Shown piece by piece: positions 46,327-54,163 of a stretch of DNA of 64,000 nt (position 1 is the stretch's first letter; each line of letters starts with the position of its first letter). This DNA is from Pseudonocardia alni. GTDB taxonomy: Bacteria > Actinomycetota > Actinomycetes > Mycobacteriales > Pseudonocardiaceae. The notes below the pieces were generated by a model that saw only the letters and a program-made list of their open reading frames with translations, searched no databases and had not been told where the DNA came from. Position numbers and translations under genes: made by a program. The stretch covers positions 5,456,001 to 5,520,000 of the forward strand of contig NZ_PHUJ01000003.1 of assembly GCF_002813375.1 (NCBI RefSeq). Direction: 5' to 3'.

Positions 46327-48117
46327 GTGACCACGCAGCCCGTATCCCAGCCCGAGTCCGAGAACGGCAGCGCCGCCGCGTCGAACCAGGCCGCGGAGGT
46401 GCTGCGACGGCAGGCGGCCGGTCTCGTGCGGGACCTGCGCGAGCTCGCCAGCCCCGAGGGGCTCGCCGCGAAGGTCGACCCGGTCGGCTTCGGCGGGGCG
46501 CTCGGCGAGGCCGCCCGCTCGCTGGTCACCCGGCCCGGCGCGGTGCTGCGCACCGGTCTGGGCTTCGGTGTCGACTCGGCCAAGGCCGTGTCCGCCGCGG
46601 CCGCGCGTGCCGTCGGCCGGACGACCACAGGTCCGGCGTCGCTGCCCGAGAAGGACAAGCGCTACGCCGACCCGGCCTGGGAGGGCAACGCCTGGTACTA
46701 CCTGGCCCGCCAGGAGCACACCCTGCTGGCCGACCGGCTGACCGAGCTGTCGCAGGCCGCCCGCGTCTCGCCGACCGCGCGCCGCAAGCTGGACTGGCTG
46801 GTCGGCCAGATCGTCGAGGCGCTGGCCCCGCCGAACGCGGTCGTCACCAACCCGGCCTGGCCGAAGAAGATCGTCGAGACCGGCGGGCTGAACATCGTGC
46901 GGGGCGCGCGCAACATGCTGCGCGACGCCGTGCAGAACCAGGGTATGCCGCGCCAGGTCACCCCCGGCGCCTTCCAGGTGGGCAAGGACCTCGCGGTCAC
47001 CCCGGGCCACGTGGTCTTCCGCAACCGGCTGATCGAGCTCATCCAGTACGAGCCGCAGACGGACAAGGTCCACGAGATCCCGCTGCTCATGAGCCCGCCG
47101 TGGATCAACAAGTACTACATCATGGACCTCGCGCCCCAGAAGTCGCTGGTGGAGTGGGCGGTGCAGCACGGCCACACCGTCTTCATGATCAGTTACCGCA
47201 ACCCGGACTCGTCGCTGGCCGACGTGACGATGAGCGACTACCTGCAGGAGGGCCCGGTCACGGCCCTGGAGGTCGTCCGCGAGATCACCGGCCGGGACAC
47301 GGTCAACGTCGCCGGGCTCTGCCTGGGCGGCGCGTTGTCCGCCGCGATGACGGCGTGGCTGGAGGCCAAGGGCGACCAGCACGTCAACTCGCTGACCCTG
47401 ATGAACACGCTGCTCGACTACTCCGGCCCGGGCCAGCTGGGCGTGTTCACCGACGAGAAGACGGTCGACCGGCTCGAGCGGAGCATGCGTAAGGACGGGT
47501 ACCTGCCCGCCACCAGCATGAAGACGACCTTCGACCTGCTGCGGGCCACCGACCTGGTCTGGAACTACGTCGTCAACGACTGGATGCTCGGCGAGGACCC
47601 GAAGCCGTTCGACATGCTGACCTGGAACTCCGACTCCACCCGCATGCCCGCCGCGATGCAGACCGAGTACCTGCGCACGCTGTACCTGGAGAACCGCTTC
47701 GCCGAGGGCAAGCTGGAGCTCGCGGGGGAGCGGCTCGACGTGGCCGACATCCGGCCCGACAGCTACATCGTCACCGCCGAGTCCGACCACATCGCGCCCT
47801 GGAAGTCGGTCTACACCGGGGCGTCGAAGCTCGGCGGCACGGTGCGGTTCGTGCTGTCCAACTCCGGGCACATCGCCGGCGTGGTCAACCCGCCGTCGCC
47901 GAAGTCGCGGCACTGGTTCGGCGAGAGCGACGACCTCCCGGCCCGCGCCGAGGACTGGCGCGACGACGCCACCGAGCGCAAGGCCTCCTGGTGGGAGGAC
48001 TGGACGCCGTGGATCGCCGAGCGCGCGGGCAAGGAGGTCGCGGCGCCCAAGAAGATCGGGTCGGACGCGCACCCGCCGCTGGAGCCCGCTCCCGGCCGTT
48101 ACGTGCTGCGCGGCTGA
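46327..48117 (+). CDS. phaC: Class I-type poly(3-hydroxyalkanoate) synthase
   Basis: A 596-aa polymerase that joins 3-hydroxyacyl-CoA into PHA granules. The catalytic cysteine is in AGLCLGGA at residue 332; the Asp and His lie in ESDHIAPW and NSGHIAGV. The N-terminal ~190 residues match the PhaC N-domain (DPAWEGNAWYYLARQ). SPPWINKYYIMDLAPQKSLV and GHTVFMISYRNPD are class I landmarks. GTG 46327 has AGGAG 10 nt upstream. An XRE regulator and a phasin follow on the same strand. Confidence 0.95.
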   Translation: MTTQPVSQPESENGSAAASNQAAEVLRRQAAGLVRDLRELASPEGLAAKVDPVGFGGALGEAARSLVTRPGAVLRTGLGFGVDSAKAVSAAAARAVGRTTTGPASLPEKDKRYADPAWEGNAWYYLARQEHTLLADRLTELSQAARVSPTARRKLDWLVGQIVEALAPPNAVVTNPAWPKKIVETGGLNIVRGARNMLRDAVQNQGMPRQVTPGAFQVGKDLAVTPGHVVFRNRLIELIQYEPQTDKVHEIPLLMSPPWINKYYIMDLAPQKSLVEWAVQHGHTVFMISYRNPDSSLADVTMSDYLQEGPVTALEVVREITGRDTVNVAGLCLGGALSAAMTAWLEAKGDQHVNSLTLMNTLLDYSGPGQLGVFTDEKTVDRLERSMRKDGYLPATSMKTTFDLLRATDLVWNYVVNDWMLGEDPKPFDMLTWNSDSTRMPAAMQTEYLRTLYLENRFAEGKLELAGERLDVADIRPDSYIVTAESDHIAPWKSVYTGASKLGGTVRFVLSNSGHIAGVVNPPSPKSRHWFGESDDLPARAEDWRDDATERKASWWEDWTPWIAERAGKEVAAPKKIGSDAHPPLEPAPGRYVLRG

Positions 48118-48138
48118 GCCGCCACCCGGACCCCGCCG

Positions 48139-48172
48139 CCGCCCCGGTGATCACCGCTGGTCACCGGGGCGG
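48139..48172 (+). terminator. phaC terminator hairpin
   Basis: CCGCCCCGGTGA (48139-48150) pairs perfectly with TCACCGGGGCGG (48161-48172) around a 10-nt loop, 22 bp after the phaC stop. No T-tract. Confidence 0.65.
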
Positions 48173-48336
48173 TGCCGTGTCCAGGATGGATGGTCGTCTG
48201 CGCTGTCCACTGTCGACGCTGCATCGGATGCGTGCGCAACCGCCGTCCGGCGGGGAGAATGCGTCGCCATGGACCGCGTACGTTCTGTGCCCGCGCGCCG
48301 GCGACCGCCGCGCGGGCCCCTCCGGGCGGGGACGCC

Positions 48337-48834
48337 GTGAGCCGCGCGGGGGAGGCCCCCACGCACGGCGGGCGCCGGCCGCGGAGCGCCGGGGAGACCG
48401 CCGCCGACGAGCTGCGCGAGAACGGCCGCCGGGCCGCCGAGGACGCGTGGAGTGCACAGGTGAACGCCCTGGGCGGGTTCATCCGGGCGCAGCGCCAGAT
48501 GGCCAAGCTCTCGCTGCGCGAGATGGCGGCGATGACCAAGGTGTCCAACGCCTACCTCAGCCAGGTCGAGCGGGGGCTGCACCAGCCGTCGCTGAAGGTG
48601 CTGCGCTCGATCGCCGACGCGCTGCACCTCAACACCGACCAGATGCTCAGCCGGGCCGGCTGGTCGGTCGGCGACCCGGACGTCGCGGGCGACGCCGCCC
48701 CGGCCGAGCAGGCCGCCCCCGTGGCCGAGTCGCCGCCGGGTGTCGAGGCCGCGATCGAGGCCGACGCACGGCTGTCCGACGAGCAGAAGGCGGCCCTGCT
48801 GGGGGTGTACCGGAGCTTCGTGCAGCGGGACTGA
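48337..48834 (+). CDS. XRE-family HTH regulator of the PHA locus
   Basis: A 165-aa protein with an HTH in residues ~45-100: GGFIRAQRQMAKLSLREMAAM, then VSNAYLSQVERGLHQPSLKVL. A charged N-terminal helix and an Ala/Pro-rich, acidic C-terminus flank it. Position between phaC and a phasin suggests it senses PHA or regulates phasin, as PhaR does in other bacteria, although PhaR is unrelated in sequence. GTG 48337 is the likely start. Confidence 0.85.
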   Translation: MSRAGEAPTHGGRRPRSAGETAADELRENGRRAAEDAWSAQVNALGGFIRAQRQMAKLSLREMAAMTKVSNAYLSQVERGLHQPSLKVLRSIADALHLNTDQMLSRAGWSVGDPDVAGDAAPAEQAAPVAESPPGVEAAIEADARLSDEQKAALLGVYRSFVQRD

Positions 48835-48844
48835 GCTGCCGTGC

Positions 48845-48873
48845 TTGACATACTTAACGGGCGTGCGTAGTTT
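48845..48873 (+). promoter_or_regulatory. Promoter of the phasin gene
   Basis: A consensus TTGACA (48845-48850), a 17-bp spacer and TAGTTT (48868-48873) form the most canonical sigma-70 promoter seen in the window. The start would be near 48880, giving a leader of about 64 nt. Confidence 0.6.
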
Positions 48874-48885
48874 TCTTGGCATGCC

Positions 48886-48905
48886 GGGGTGCACGTCAGC
48901 ACCCC
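48886..48905 (+). promoter_or_regulatory. Hairpin in the phasin 5' leader
   Basis: GGGGTGC and GCACCCC form a perfect 7-bp stem with a 6-nt loop just after the predicted start. It might stabilise the mRNA; it leaves the ribosome site (GGGAGGGA) free. Confidence 0.4.
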
Positions 48906-48943
48906 GTCCACGCCGAGAAACGTCTCCCGGGAGGGAAGCACCG

Positions 48944-49306
48944 ATGACCGCCTCCACCGAGCAGTTCGTCGACATCGCCAAGCGGGGCCAGGACCTGGTC
49001 ACCGAGTCCGTCCGCGGGTGGACCGAGGCCGCGAGCGGCCTGGCCCGCCAGTTCGGCGCCGGTGACCGCCCGCAGCTGCCCGACGCGGGTGCCGCCGTCG
49101 AGCGCGTCTTCGACTTCTACGAGCAGGTGCTCGGCCACCAGCGCGAGTTCGCCCGTACCGTCGTCGGCGCGGGCACCTCGGTGTTCGACCAGGTCACCGA
49201 GCAGGCCACCAAGGCCGCCGAGGCCGTGACCGAGCACGCCGGGCGCAGCACCGAGGCCGCCGCGGAGAAGACCGCGCGCGCCACCCGGAGCGCCGCCGGC
49301 AAGTGA
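48944..49306 (+). CDS. Phasin-like granule protein
   Basis: A 120-aa amphipathic helical protein: FVDIAKRGQDLVTESVRGWTE, then VERVFDFYEQVLGHQREFART and an Ala/Thr/Glu-rich C-terminal helix. Phasins coat PHA granules and limit their coalescence. Its own strong promoter fits a protein made in large amounts. GGGAGGGA lies 9 nt before the ATG. The location beside phaC supports the call. Confidence 0.82.
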   Translation: MTASTEQFVDIAKRGQDLVTESVRGWTEAASGLARQFGAGDRPQLPDAGAAVERVFDFYEQVLGHQREFARTVVGAGTSVFDQVTEQATKAAEAVTEHAGRSTEAAAEKTARATRSAAGK

Positions 49307-49315
49307 CCCCGCCCG

Positions 49316-49354
49316 ACGACGACCCCCGCCCGGCTCCCGGGTGGGGGTCGTCGT
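49316..49354 (+). terminator. Phasin terminator
   Basis: An 18-bp stem (one G-U) between 49316-49333 and 49337-49354 begins 10 bp after the phasin stop. It is the longest hairpin in the window, suited to a highly expressed gene. Confidence 0.75.
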
Positions 49355-49409
49355 CGTGTGTGACCGGGTCGCGCTGTCGCTGTCCGCCTGTCCGCGCGAG
49401 GGTGGCCCC

Positions 49410-50720
49410 ATGAGCCCCCGTACCCGGCCCCGCCGCATCGCGATCGCCTGCCAGGGCGGGGGCAGCCACACCGCGTTCACCGCGGGGGTCCTGGCCCGGC
49501 TGCTGCGCTCGGACGCGCTCGGCTCCGCCGCGGACCCGGCCGAGGTCGTCGCGATCTCGGGCACCTCGGGCGGCGCGATCTGCGCACTCGTCGCCTGGGA
49601 CCGGCTGCGCGACGGCCAGACCCCCGACCGGCGCGAGGCCGCGGCGACGGCGCTGGAGGAGTTCTGGGCCGACAACGCCGCCCGCACCCCGCTGGAGCGC
49701 CTCACCAACCTGGGCGTGGTGACGGCGGGTGCGCTGCAGGGGCTCGGGCTCGTCCCGGCAGGCACCCCGTACCTGGTGCCGCGCCCGTTCGACGGCACCC
49801 GCCAGTTCCTCGACCTGGTCTCGCGGCACGTCGACTTCGCCGCCATCGGTCCGGACCCGGCAGGCACCGCGCCGCTGCTGCTGCTCGGCGCCGTCGACGT
49901 GCTGACGGGGGAGTTCCGGGCGTTCTCCAGCCGCACCGACACCCTGACCGCCGAGACCGTGCTCGCCTCGGCCGCGATCCCCACCCTGTTCCGCGCGGTG
50001 CACACCGCGGGCGGCGTTCACTGGGACGGGCTGTTCTCGCAGAACCCGCCCACCCGCGACCTGCTCGACACCGACCCCGACGAGCTGTGGGTCGTGCAGA
50101 TCAACCCGTCGGAGATCGACGACGAGCCGCGCAGCCCGATCGAGATCGCCGACCGGCGCAACGCACTGGCCGGCAACCTGTCGCTCAACCAGGAGCTCGG
50201 GTTCATCGAGACGATCGACCGGCTGCTCGCCGACGGGAGCCTCGGCCCGGACTCGGGCTACCGGCAGGTGACCCTCCGGGTGCTGGAGATGCCGGCCGGC
50301 GCGGTGCGGTCCCGGCTGCTCGGTGCCGCCTCCAAGATCGACCGCGACGTCGCGTTCCTCGACCACCTGCAGCGCCGGGGCGCCGCCGCGGCCGACCGGT
50401 TCCTCGGCGCGCTGGCCTTCGAACGGGCGGTGCGCGACGGCGACCCGGTCGCGCTCGCGGCCGCCGTCACCCCGGACGCGACCCTGACCTCGACCGCACC
50501 GTTCCGGGAGCGGCCGTCCCCGGTGCCGCTGCTCGCCCACCTCGGCGAGCTGCTCGACGGGGAGTTCACCGTCGACCCGACCCGCAAGCAGGTCGCCCGC
50601 GACACCGCGGAGTGGGCCGTGCGGGTGCACCGCGACGGCGGTGTCACCGACGGGCGGGCCGAGGCCGGCCTCGACGACGACGGCCGGGTCGTCGCGCTGC
50701 GGCTCGGGCCACGCCGCTGA
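49410..50720 (+). CDS. Patatin-like phospholipase with C-terminal NTF2/SnoaL-like domain
   Basis: A 436-aa two-domain protein. Residues 1-300 form a patatin domain: oxyanion loop CQGGGSHTAF, nucleophile GTSGG near residue 55 and dyad Asp in HWDGLFSQNP near 208. Residues ~325-436 resemble an NTF2/SnoaL fold: FERAVRDGDPVALAAAVTPD and EWAVRVHRDGGVTDGRAEAG. Patatins hydrolyse acyl esters; the PHA neighbourhood suggests granule lipids or intracellular polymer. ATG 49410 follows an AGGGTGG site. Confidence 0.83.
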   Translation: MSPRTRPRRIAIACQGGGSHTAFTAGVLARLLRSDALGSAADPAEVVAISGTSGGAICALVAWDRLRDGQTPDRREAAATALEEFWADNAARTPLERLTNLGVVTAGALQGLGLVPAGTPYLVPRPFDGTRQFLDLVSRHVDFAAIGPDPAGTAPLLLLGAVDVLTGEFRAFSSRTDTLTAETVLASAAIPTLFRAVHTAGGVHWDGLFSQNPPTRDLLDTDPDELWVVQINPSEIDDEPRSPIEIADRRNALAGNLSLNQELGFIETIDRLLADGSLGPDSGYRQVTLRVLEMPAGAVRSRLLGAASKIDRDVAFLDHLQRRGAAAADRFLGALAFERAVRDGDPVALAAAVTPDATLTSTAPFRERPSPVPLLAHLGELLDGEFTVDPTRKQVARDTAEWAVRVHRDGGVTDGRAEAGLDDDGRVVALRLGPRR

Positions 50721-50734
50721 CCCCGGGCCCGGGG

Positions 50735-51019
50735 TCAGAACGGGATCAGCGGCACCACGACCAGCCGCGCCAGCAGCACGGCCACGAACACGATCAGCAC
50801 CGACAGGTCGAGCCCGACCGCGCCCATCCGGACCGGCTGGACGCGGCGGCGGATCGGGGCGACGACCGGCTCGGTCAGGCCGTGGGTGATGCGGCGGGCG
50901 GTGTCGAGCACGGCGCCGCCGCGCCCGGAGCCGAGCACGTCGATCCAGTCCACGACGACCCGGGCGACCAGCACGAGCTGGAACAGCCCCAACAACCAGG
51001 ACAGCAGGTAGGCGACCAT
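50735..51019 (-). CDS. YggT-family membrane protein
   Basis: A 94-aa membrane protein with two hydrophobic helices and the intervening EPVVAPIRRRVQP, the YggT signature. In actinobacteria it usually lies near the division cluster; here it is isolated. It may act in osmotic tolerance or division. Confidence 0.85.
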   Translation of the reverse strand: MVAYLLSWLLGLFQLVLVARVVVDWIDVLGSGRGGAVLDTARRITHGLTEPVVAPIRRRVQPVRMGAVGLDLSVLIVFVAVLLARLVVVPLIPF

Positions 51020-51088
51020 GTCTCCATCGTCCCCTTTCCGGCTGAGAGTCCGGTGAGAGACGGCTGAGACCGGGGACCGGTACCGGGC

Positions 51089-51550
51089 TCAGACCTCGAC
51101 CAGGACCGTGAACGGGCCGTCGTTGACCGACTCCACGGCCATCTGCGCGCCGAACTCCCCGGTCCCGACGGTGGCGCCGCGCCCGCGCAGCGCGGCCACC
51201 ACCGCGTCGACGACCGGCTCGGCGTCCTGCGGGCGGGCCGCCGCCGACCAGGACGGCCTGCGTCCCTTGCGGGTCCCGCCGTACAGGGTGAACTGGCTGA
51301 CCACGAGCAGCGGGGCATCGGCGTCCGCGCACGAGCGCTCGTCGCGCAGGATGCGCAGCTCGTGCAGCTTGCGAGCCATCGTGTCGACCTTCCGCGCGGT
51401 CGCGGCGGGGTCGGTGCCGACGTCGTCGGCGTGCACGCCGAGCAGCACCAGCAGCCCGGGCCCGATCTCACCGGACACCCGCAGCGGTGTGCCGTCGGGC
51501 GCCTCGACCGTCACCGACGCCCGTCGTACGCGGGCGACGACGGCCCTCAC
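51089..51550 (-). CDS. dtd: D-aminoacyl-tRNA deacylase
   Basis: A 153-aa enzyme that removes D-amino acids (and glycine) wrongly attached to tRNA. The catalytic motifs are VVSQFTLYG and, for the cross-subunit Gly-Pro, NDGPFTVLVEV. GTG 51550 overlaps the methyltransferase stop (GTGA), so it is translated from that transcript. Confidence 0.94.
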   Translation of the reverse strand: MRAVVARVRRASVTVEAPDGTPLRVSGEIGPGLLVLLGVHADDVGTDPAATARKVDTMARKLHELRILRDERSCADADAPLLVVSQFTLYGGTRKGRRPSWSAAARPQDAEPVVDAVVAALRGRGATVGTGEFGAQMAVESVNDGPFTVLVEV

Positions 51551-53127
51551 CCGACCGGCCCCGACGGCGACGCGGCCGCGGTCCGCGCGGGCACCGGGTG
51601 CGGCCAGCCGTCGACCGGCTGGAGCAGGCCGTGCCGGACGAACTCCCGCACCGCGGGCAGCGTCGCCGCGACGAGCGCGTCGACCGGCAGGTCGTGGGCG
51701 TAGGACAGCAGCGCGAGCAGCTCGGACAGCGGCAGGTCGCCACGGCAGCCGGCCAGCAGCGCCGCGGCCGGGGCGTCGACGGGGTGTTCCCAACCGGGGC
51801 CGCCCCAGCGGCGCACGGTCGTCGACAGCTCGGCCCAGCCGCCGTCCGGGTCGACCGACGAGGCCGACTCGAGCACCGTCTCCGGGGCGAGCAGCAGGCG
51901 CGCGCCGAGCAGGTCCTCGTCGCGGGTGTGGGCGCGCAGCCAGTCCACCCGGTCCAGCCAGCCGGTCATCTCCCGGCCCAGGCCCTCGCCCAGCTCGCCG
52001 GGCAGGTCCTCGACCACGACGGTCGGCTCGCTGTCGGTGCGGCGCAGCATGAGGAAGCCGAACCCGACCCCCTCCACCCGCTCGGCGGCCATCCAGTCCA
52101 GCCAGGCCCCGGCCTGCTCGCGGGCCGCCCGGGAGGTCGGGACCAGCCCGGCGTCGCGCTGCCAGGTGCCGACGTGCAGGCCCGGGTCGACGACCTCGCG
52201 CTGCAGGACCCAGGCGTCGACGCCGTCGGGCAGCCAGGACCGCACCCGGTCCGGCCAGTCCTCGCCGCGCACGTGCAGCCACGACCCCAGCAGCTGCGCG
52301 ACCCCGCCCGGGTTGAGCAGGCCGGGCAGCTCACCCAGCAGTCCGGCCAGCGCGGAGTCCCCGGCCGCACCGGAGTCGCGGTAGACGTAGTCCACCCGCG
52401 GCGGGCCCGGCACGAACGGCGGGTTGGACACCACCTGGTCGAAGCGCTCCCCGGCCACCGGGGCGAACCACGGGCCCTCCCGCAGGTCGACCTCCACCCC
52501 GGACAGCCCCAGCGACAGCCGGGCCAGCGCCAGCGCGCGCGGCAGCACGTCGGTCGCGGTGACCCGCAGCGCGTGCCGGGAGCCGTGCAGCGCCTGCACC
52601 CCGCAGCCGGTGCCGAGGTCGAGCAGGGTGCCGACCGGGCGGCGGACGGTCGCCGCGGCCAGCGTCAGCGACGCCCCGCCGACGCCGGTGACGTGCTCGC
52701 GGTCCTGCCGCGCGGCCGGGGTGTCGATGTCGGACACCACCCACCAGTCGGTGCCCGGCTCGCCGTCGGCGCCGGGGCCCTCGCCGTAGGGGCGCACGTC
52801 CAGCGCGGCCCGGATGCCCTCCGGGGTGCGGCGCAGGATCCGGCCCGCCAGCAGCGGGTCCAGGTCGCCGAGCGCCGCGGTCACCGCCGGCTCGGGCTCG
52901 GTGTCCTCCAGCAGGAACAGCCGCACCAGGGTGCCGAGCTCCCCGCCGTCGCGGCTGGCCCGGGCGGCGGGTTCCGGCTCGCCGCGGGTCAGCGCGTCGT
53001 GCGCGGAGCGGCCCAGCAGGGCGCGCACGCCGTCCGGGGTGTAGCCGGCGTCGAGCAGACAGCCGCGGACGCGTTCGATGTCACCGGCGTCGAGATGGGG
53101 GAGCACCCCCCCATTGTCGCGTGCCAT
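51547..53127 (-). CDS. Class I SAM-dependent methyltransferase (RlmG/PrmC-like)
   Basis: A 526-aa protein. The central methyltransferase has LLDLGTGCGVQAL and the SNPPFVPGP motif of enzymes that methylate an exocyclic amino group of bases or glutamine. The N-terminal 150 residues and the C-terminal 170 residues are additional helical domains. Similar proteins occur widely in actinobacteria; substrate unknown. ATG 53127 (MARDNGG) is only 10 nt from the divergent HhH gene start; ATG 53139 and GTG 53106 are alternatives. Confidence 0.82.
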   Translation of the reverse strand: MARDNGGVLPHLDAGDIERVRGCLLDAGYTPDGVRALLGRSAHDALTRGEPEPAARASRDGGELGTLVRLFLLEDTEPEPAVTAALGDLDPLLAGRILRRTPEGIRAALDVRPYGEGPGADGEPGTDWWVVSDIDTPAARQDREHVTGVGGASLTLAAATVRRPVGTLLDLGTGCGVQALHGSRHALRVTATDVLPRALALARLSLGLSGVEVDLREGPWFAPVAGERFDQVVSNPPFVPGPPRVDYVYRDSGAAGDSALAGLLGELPGLLNPGGVAQLLGSWLHVRGEDWPDRVRSWLPDGVDAWVLQREVVDPGLHVGTWQRDAGLVPTSRAAREQAGAWLDWMAAERVEGVGFGFLMLRRTDSEPTVVVEDLPGELGEGLGREMTGWLDRVDWLRAHTRDEDLLGARLLLAPETVLESASSVDPDGGWAELSTTVRRWGGPGWEHPVDAPAAALLAGCRGDLPLSELLALLSYAHDLPVDALVAATLPAVREFVRHGLLQPVDGWPHPVPARTAAASPSGPVG

Positions 53128-53137
53128 CCTGTGCGGC

Positions 53138-53728
53138 ATGAGCGGGATCTGCATCGCCCAGGAACCGGAGGCCGACGCGCTGCTGGAACGCGAGCCCCTC
53201 GCGCTGCTGATCGGCATGCTGCTCGACCAGCAGATCCAGATGGAGGTCGCGTTCCGCGGCCCGCTGAAGCTGCACGAGCGCCTCGGCGGGCTCGACGTGC
53301 GCGTCATCGCCGACCACGACCCCGAGGGTTTCGCGACGCTGGCCACCACCCCGCCCGCCATCCACCGCTACGGCGGCTCGATGGCCAGGCGGGTGCAGGA
53401 GATGTGCCGCGCGATCGTCTCCGACTGGGACGGGGACCCGGCCGCGATCTGGACCCGCGACGACCCCGACGGGCGCGAGGTGCTGCGCAGGCTCAGGGCG
53501 CTGCCCGGCTACGGCGAGCAGAAGGCGAAGATCTTCGTCGCGATCCTCGGCAAGCAGTACGGGGTCACCCCGGACGGCTGGCGGGAGGCCGCCGGGGACT
53601 ACGGCGCCGACGGCACCCGGCTCTCCGCGGCCGACGTCGTCGACTCCCGGACCCTGCTCGAGGTGCGCGACACGAAGAAGGCGATCAAGGCCGCGGCGCG
53701 CGAGAAGAAGGCCGCTGCGGCGGAGTGA
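53138..53728 (+). CDS. HhH-GPD-type DNA base-excision-repair protein
   Basis: A 196-aa protein with an N-terminal GPD-like helical region (LALLIGMLLDQQIQMEVAF) and a hairpin motif LPGYGEQKAKIFVAILGK. The catalytic Asp normally found ~20 residues after the HhH is not obvious, so its glycosylase status is uncertain. The C-terminus is Lys/Ala-rich. ATG 53138 is the only start matching the conserved N-terminus. Confidence 0.83.
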   Translation: MSGICIAQEPEADALLEREPLALLIGMLLDQQIQMEVAFRGPLKLHERLGGLDVRVIADHDPEGFATLATTPPAIHRYGGSMARRVQEMCRAIVSDWDGDPAAIWTRDDPDGREVLRRLRALPGYGEQKAKIFVAILGKQYGVTPDGWREAAGDYGADGTRLSAADVVDSRTLLEVRDTKKAIKAAAREKKAAAAE

Positions 53729-53742
53729 TCCGCCGACAGGGC

Positions 53743-53748
53743 TAGCAT
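53743..53748 (+). promoter_or_regulatory. Probable leaderless -10 element for arsR-amn
   Basis: TAGCAT ends 7 nt before the GTG at 53756, with no ribosome site between. Confidence 0.4.
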
Positions 53749-53755
53749 CACGGGC

Positions 53756-54163
53756 GTGCACAAGGTTCCGGAGGCGCTCGCCGGCGCACGCGTGATCGAC
53801 CCGGACCAGGTCTGCGACGCCGTCGCGGTGCTCGCCGACGCCACCAAGGTGGCCGAGGTCGCGACCGTCCTGGACGTCCTGGGCGAGGTCAACCGCCTGT
53901 CGCTGCTGCTCGCGCTGCAGCACGCCGGGGACCTCTGCGTCTCCGACCTCGCCGTCGCCGTCGGGATGAGCGACTCGGCCGTCTCGCACGCGCTCCGCCT
54001 GCTGCGCGCGCACGGCATGGTCACCGCCCACCGCGAGGGGCGGCTGGTCCGCTACCGGCTGACCGACGGGCTCGCCCGCCGCGTGCTGGAGATCGTGTCG
54101 GCGGTCGCGGTCGCCCCGGGCGCGCTGCATGCGCACGGCGCCGACGACGGGGAAGCGTCGTGA
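53756..54163 (+). CDS. ArsR-family metalloregulator-like repressor
   Basis: A 135-aa winged-helix repressor. The HTH is VSDLAVAVGMSDSAVSHALRLL and the wing HREGRLVRYRLTDG. It resembles KmtR/NmtR nickel-cobalt sensors; candidate ligands include His2, Cys at HAGDLCVSD and the C-terminal HAHG. No metal exporter is adjacent. Its stop overlaps the AMP nucleosidase start by 4 bp. Confidence 0.87.
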   Translation: MHKVPEALAGARVIDPDQVCDAVAVLADATKVAEVATVLDVLGEVNRLSLLLALQHAGDLCVSDLAVAVGMSDSAVSHALRLLRAHGMVTAHREGRLVRYRLTDGLARRVLEIVSAVAVAPGALHAHGADDGEAS

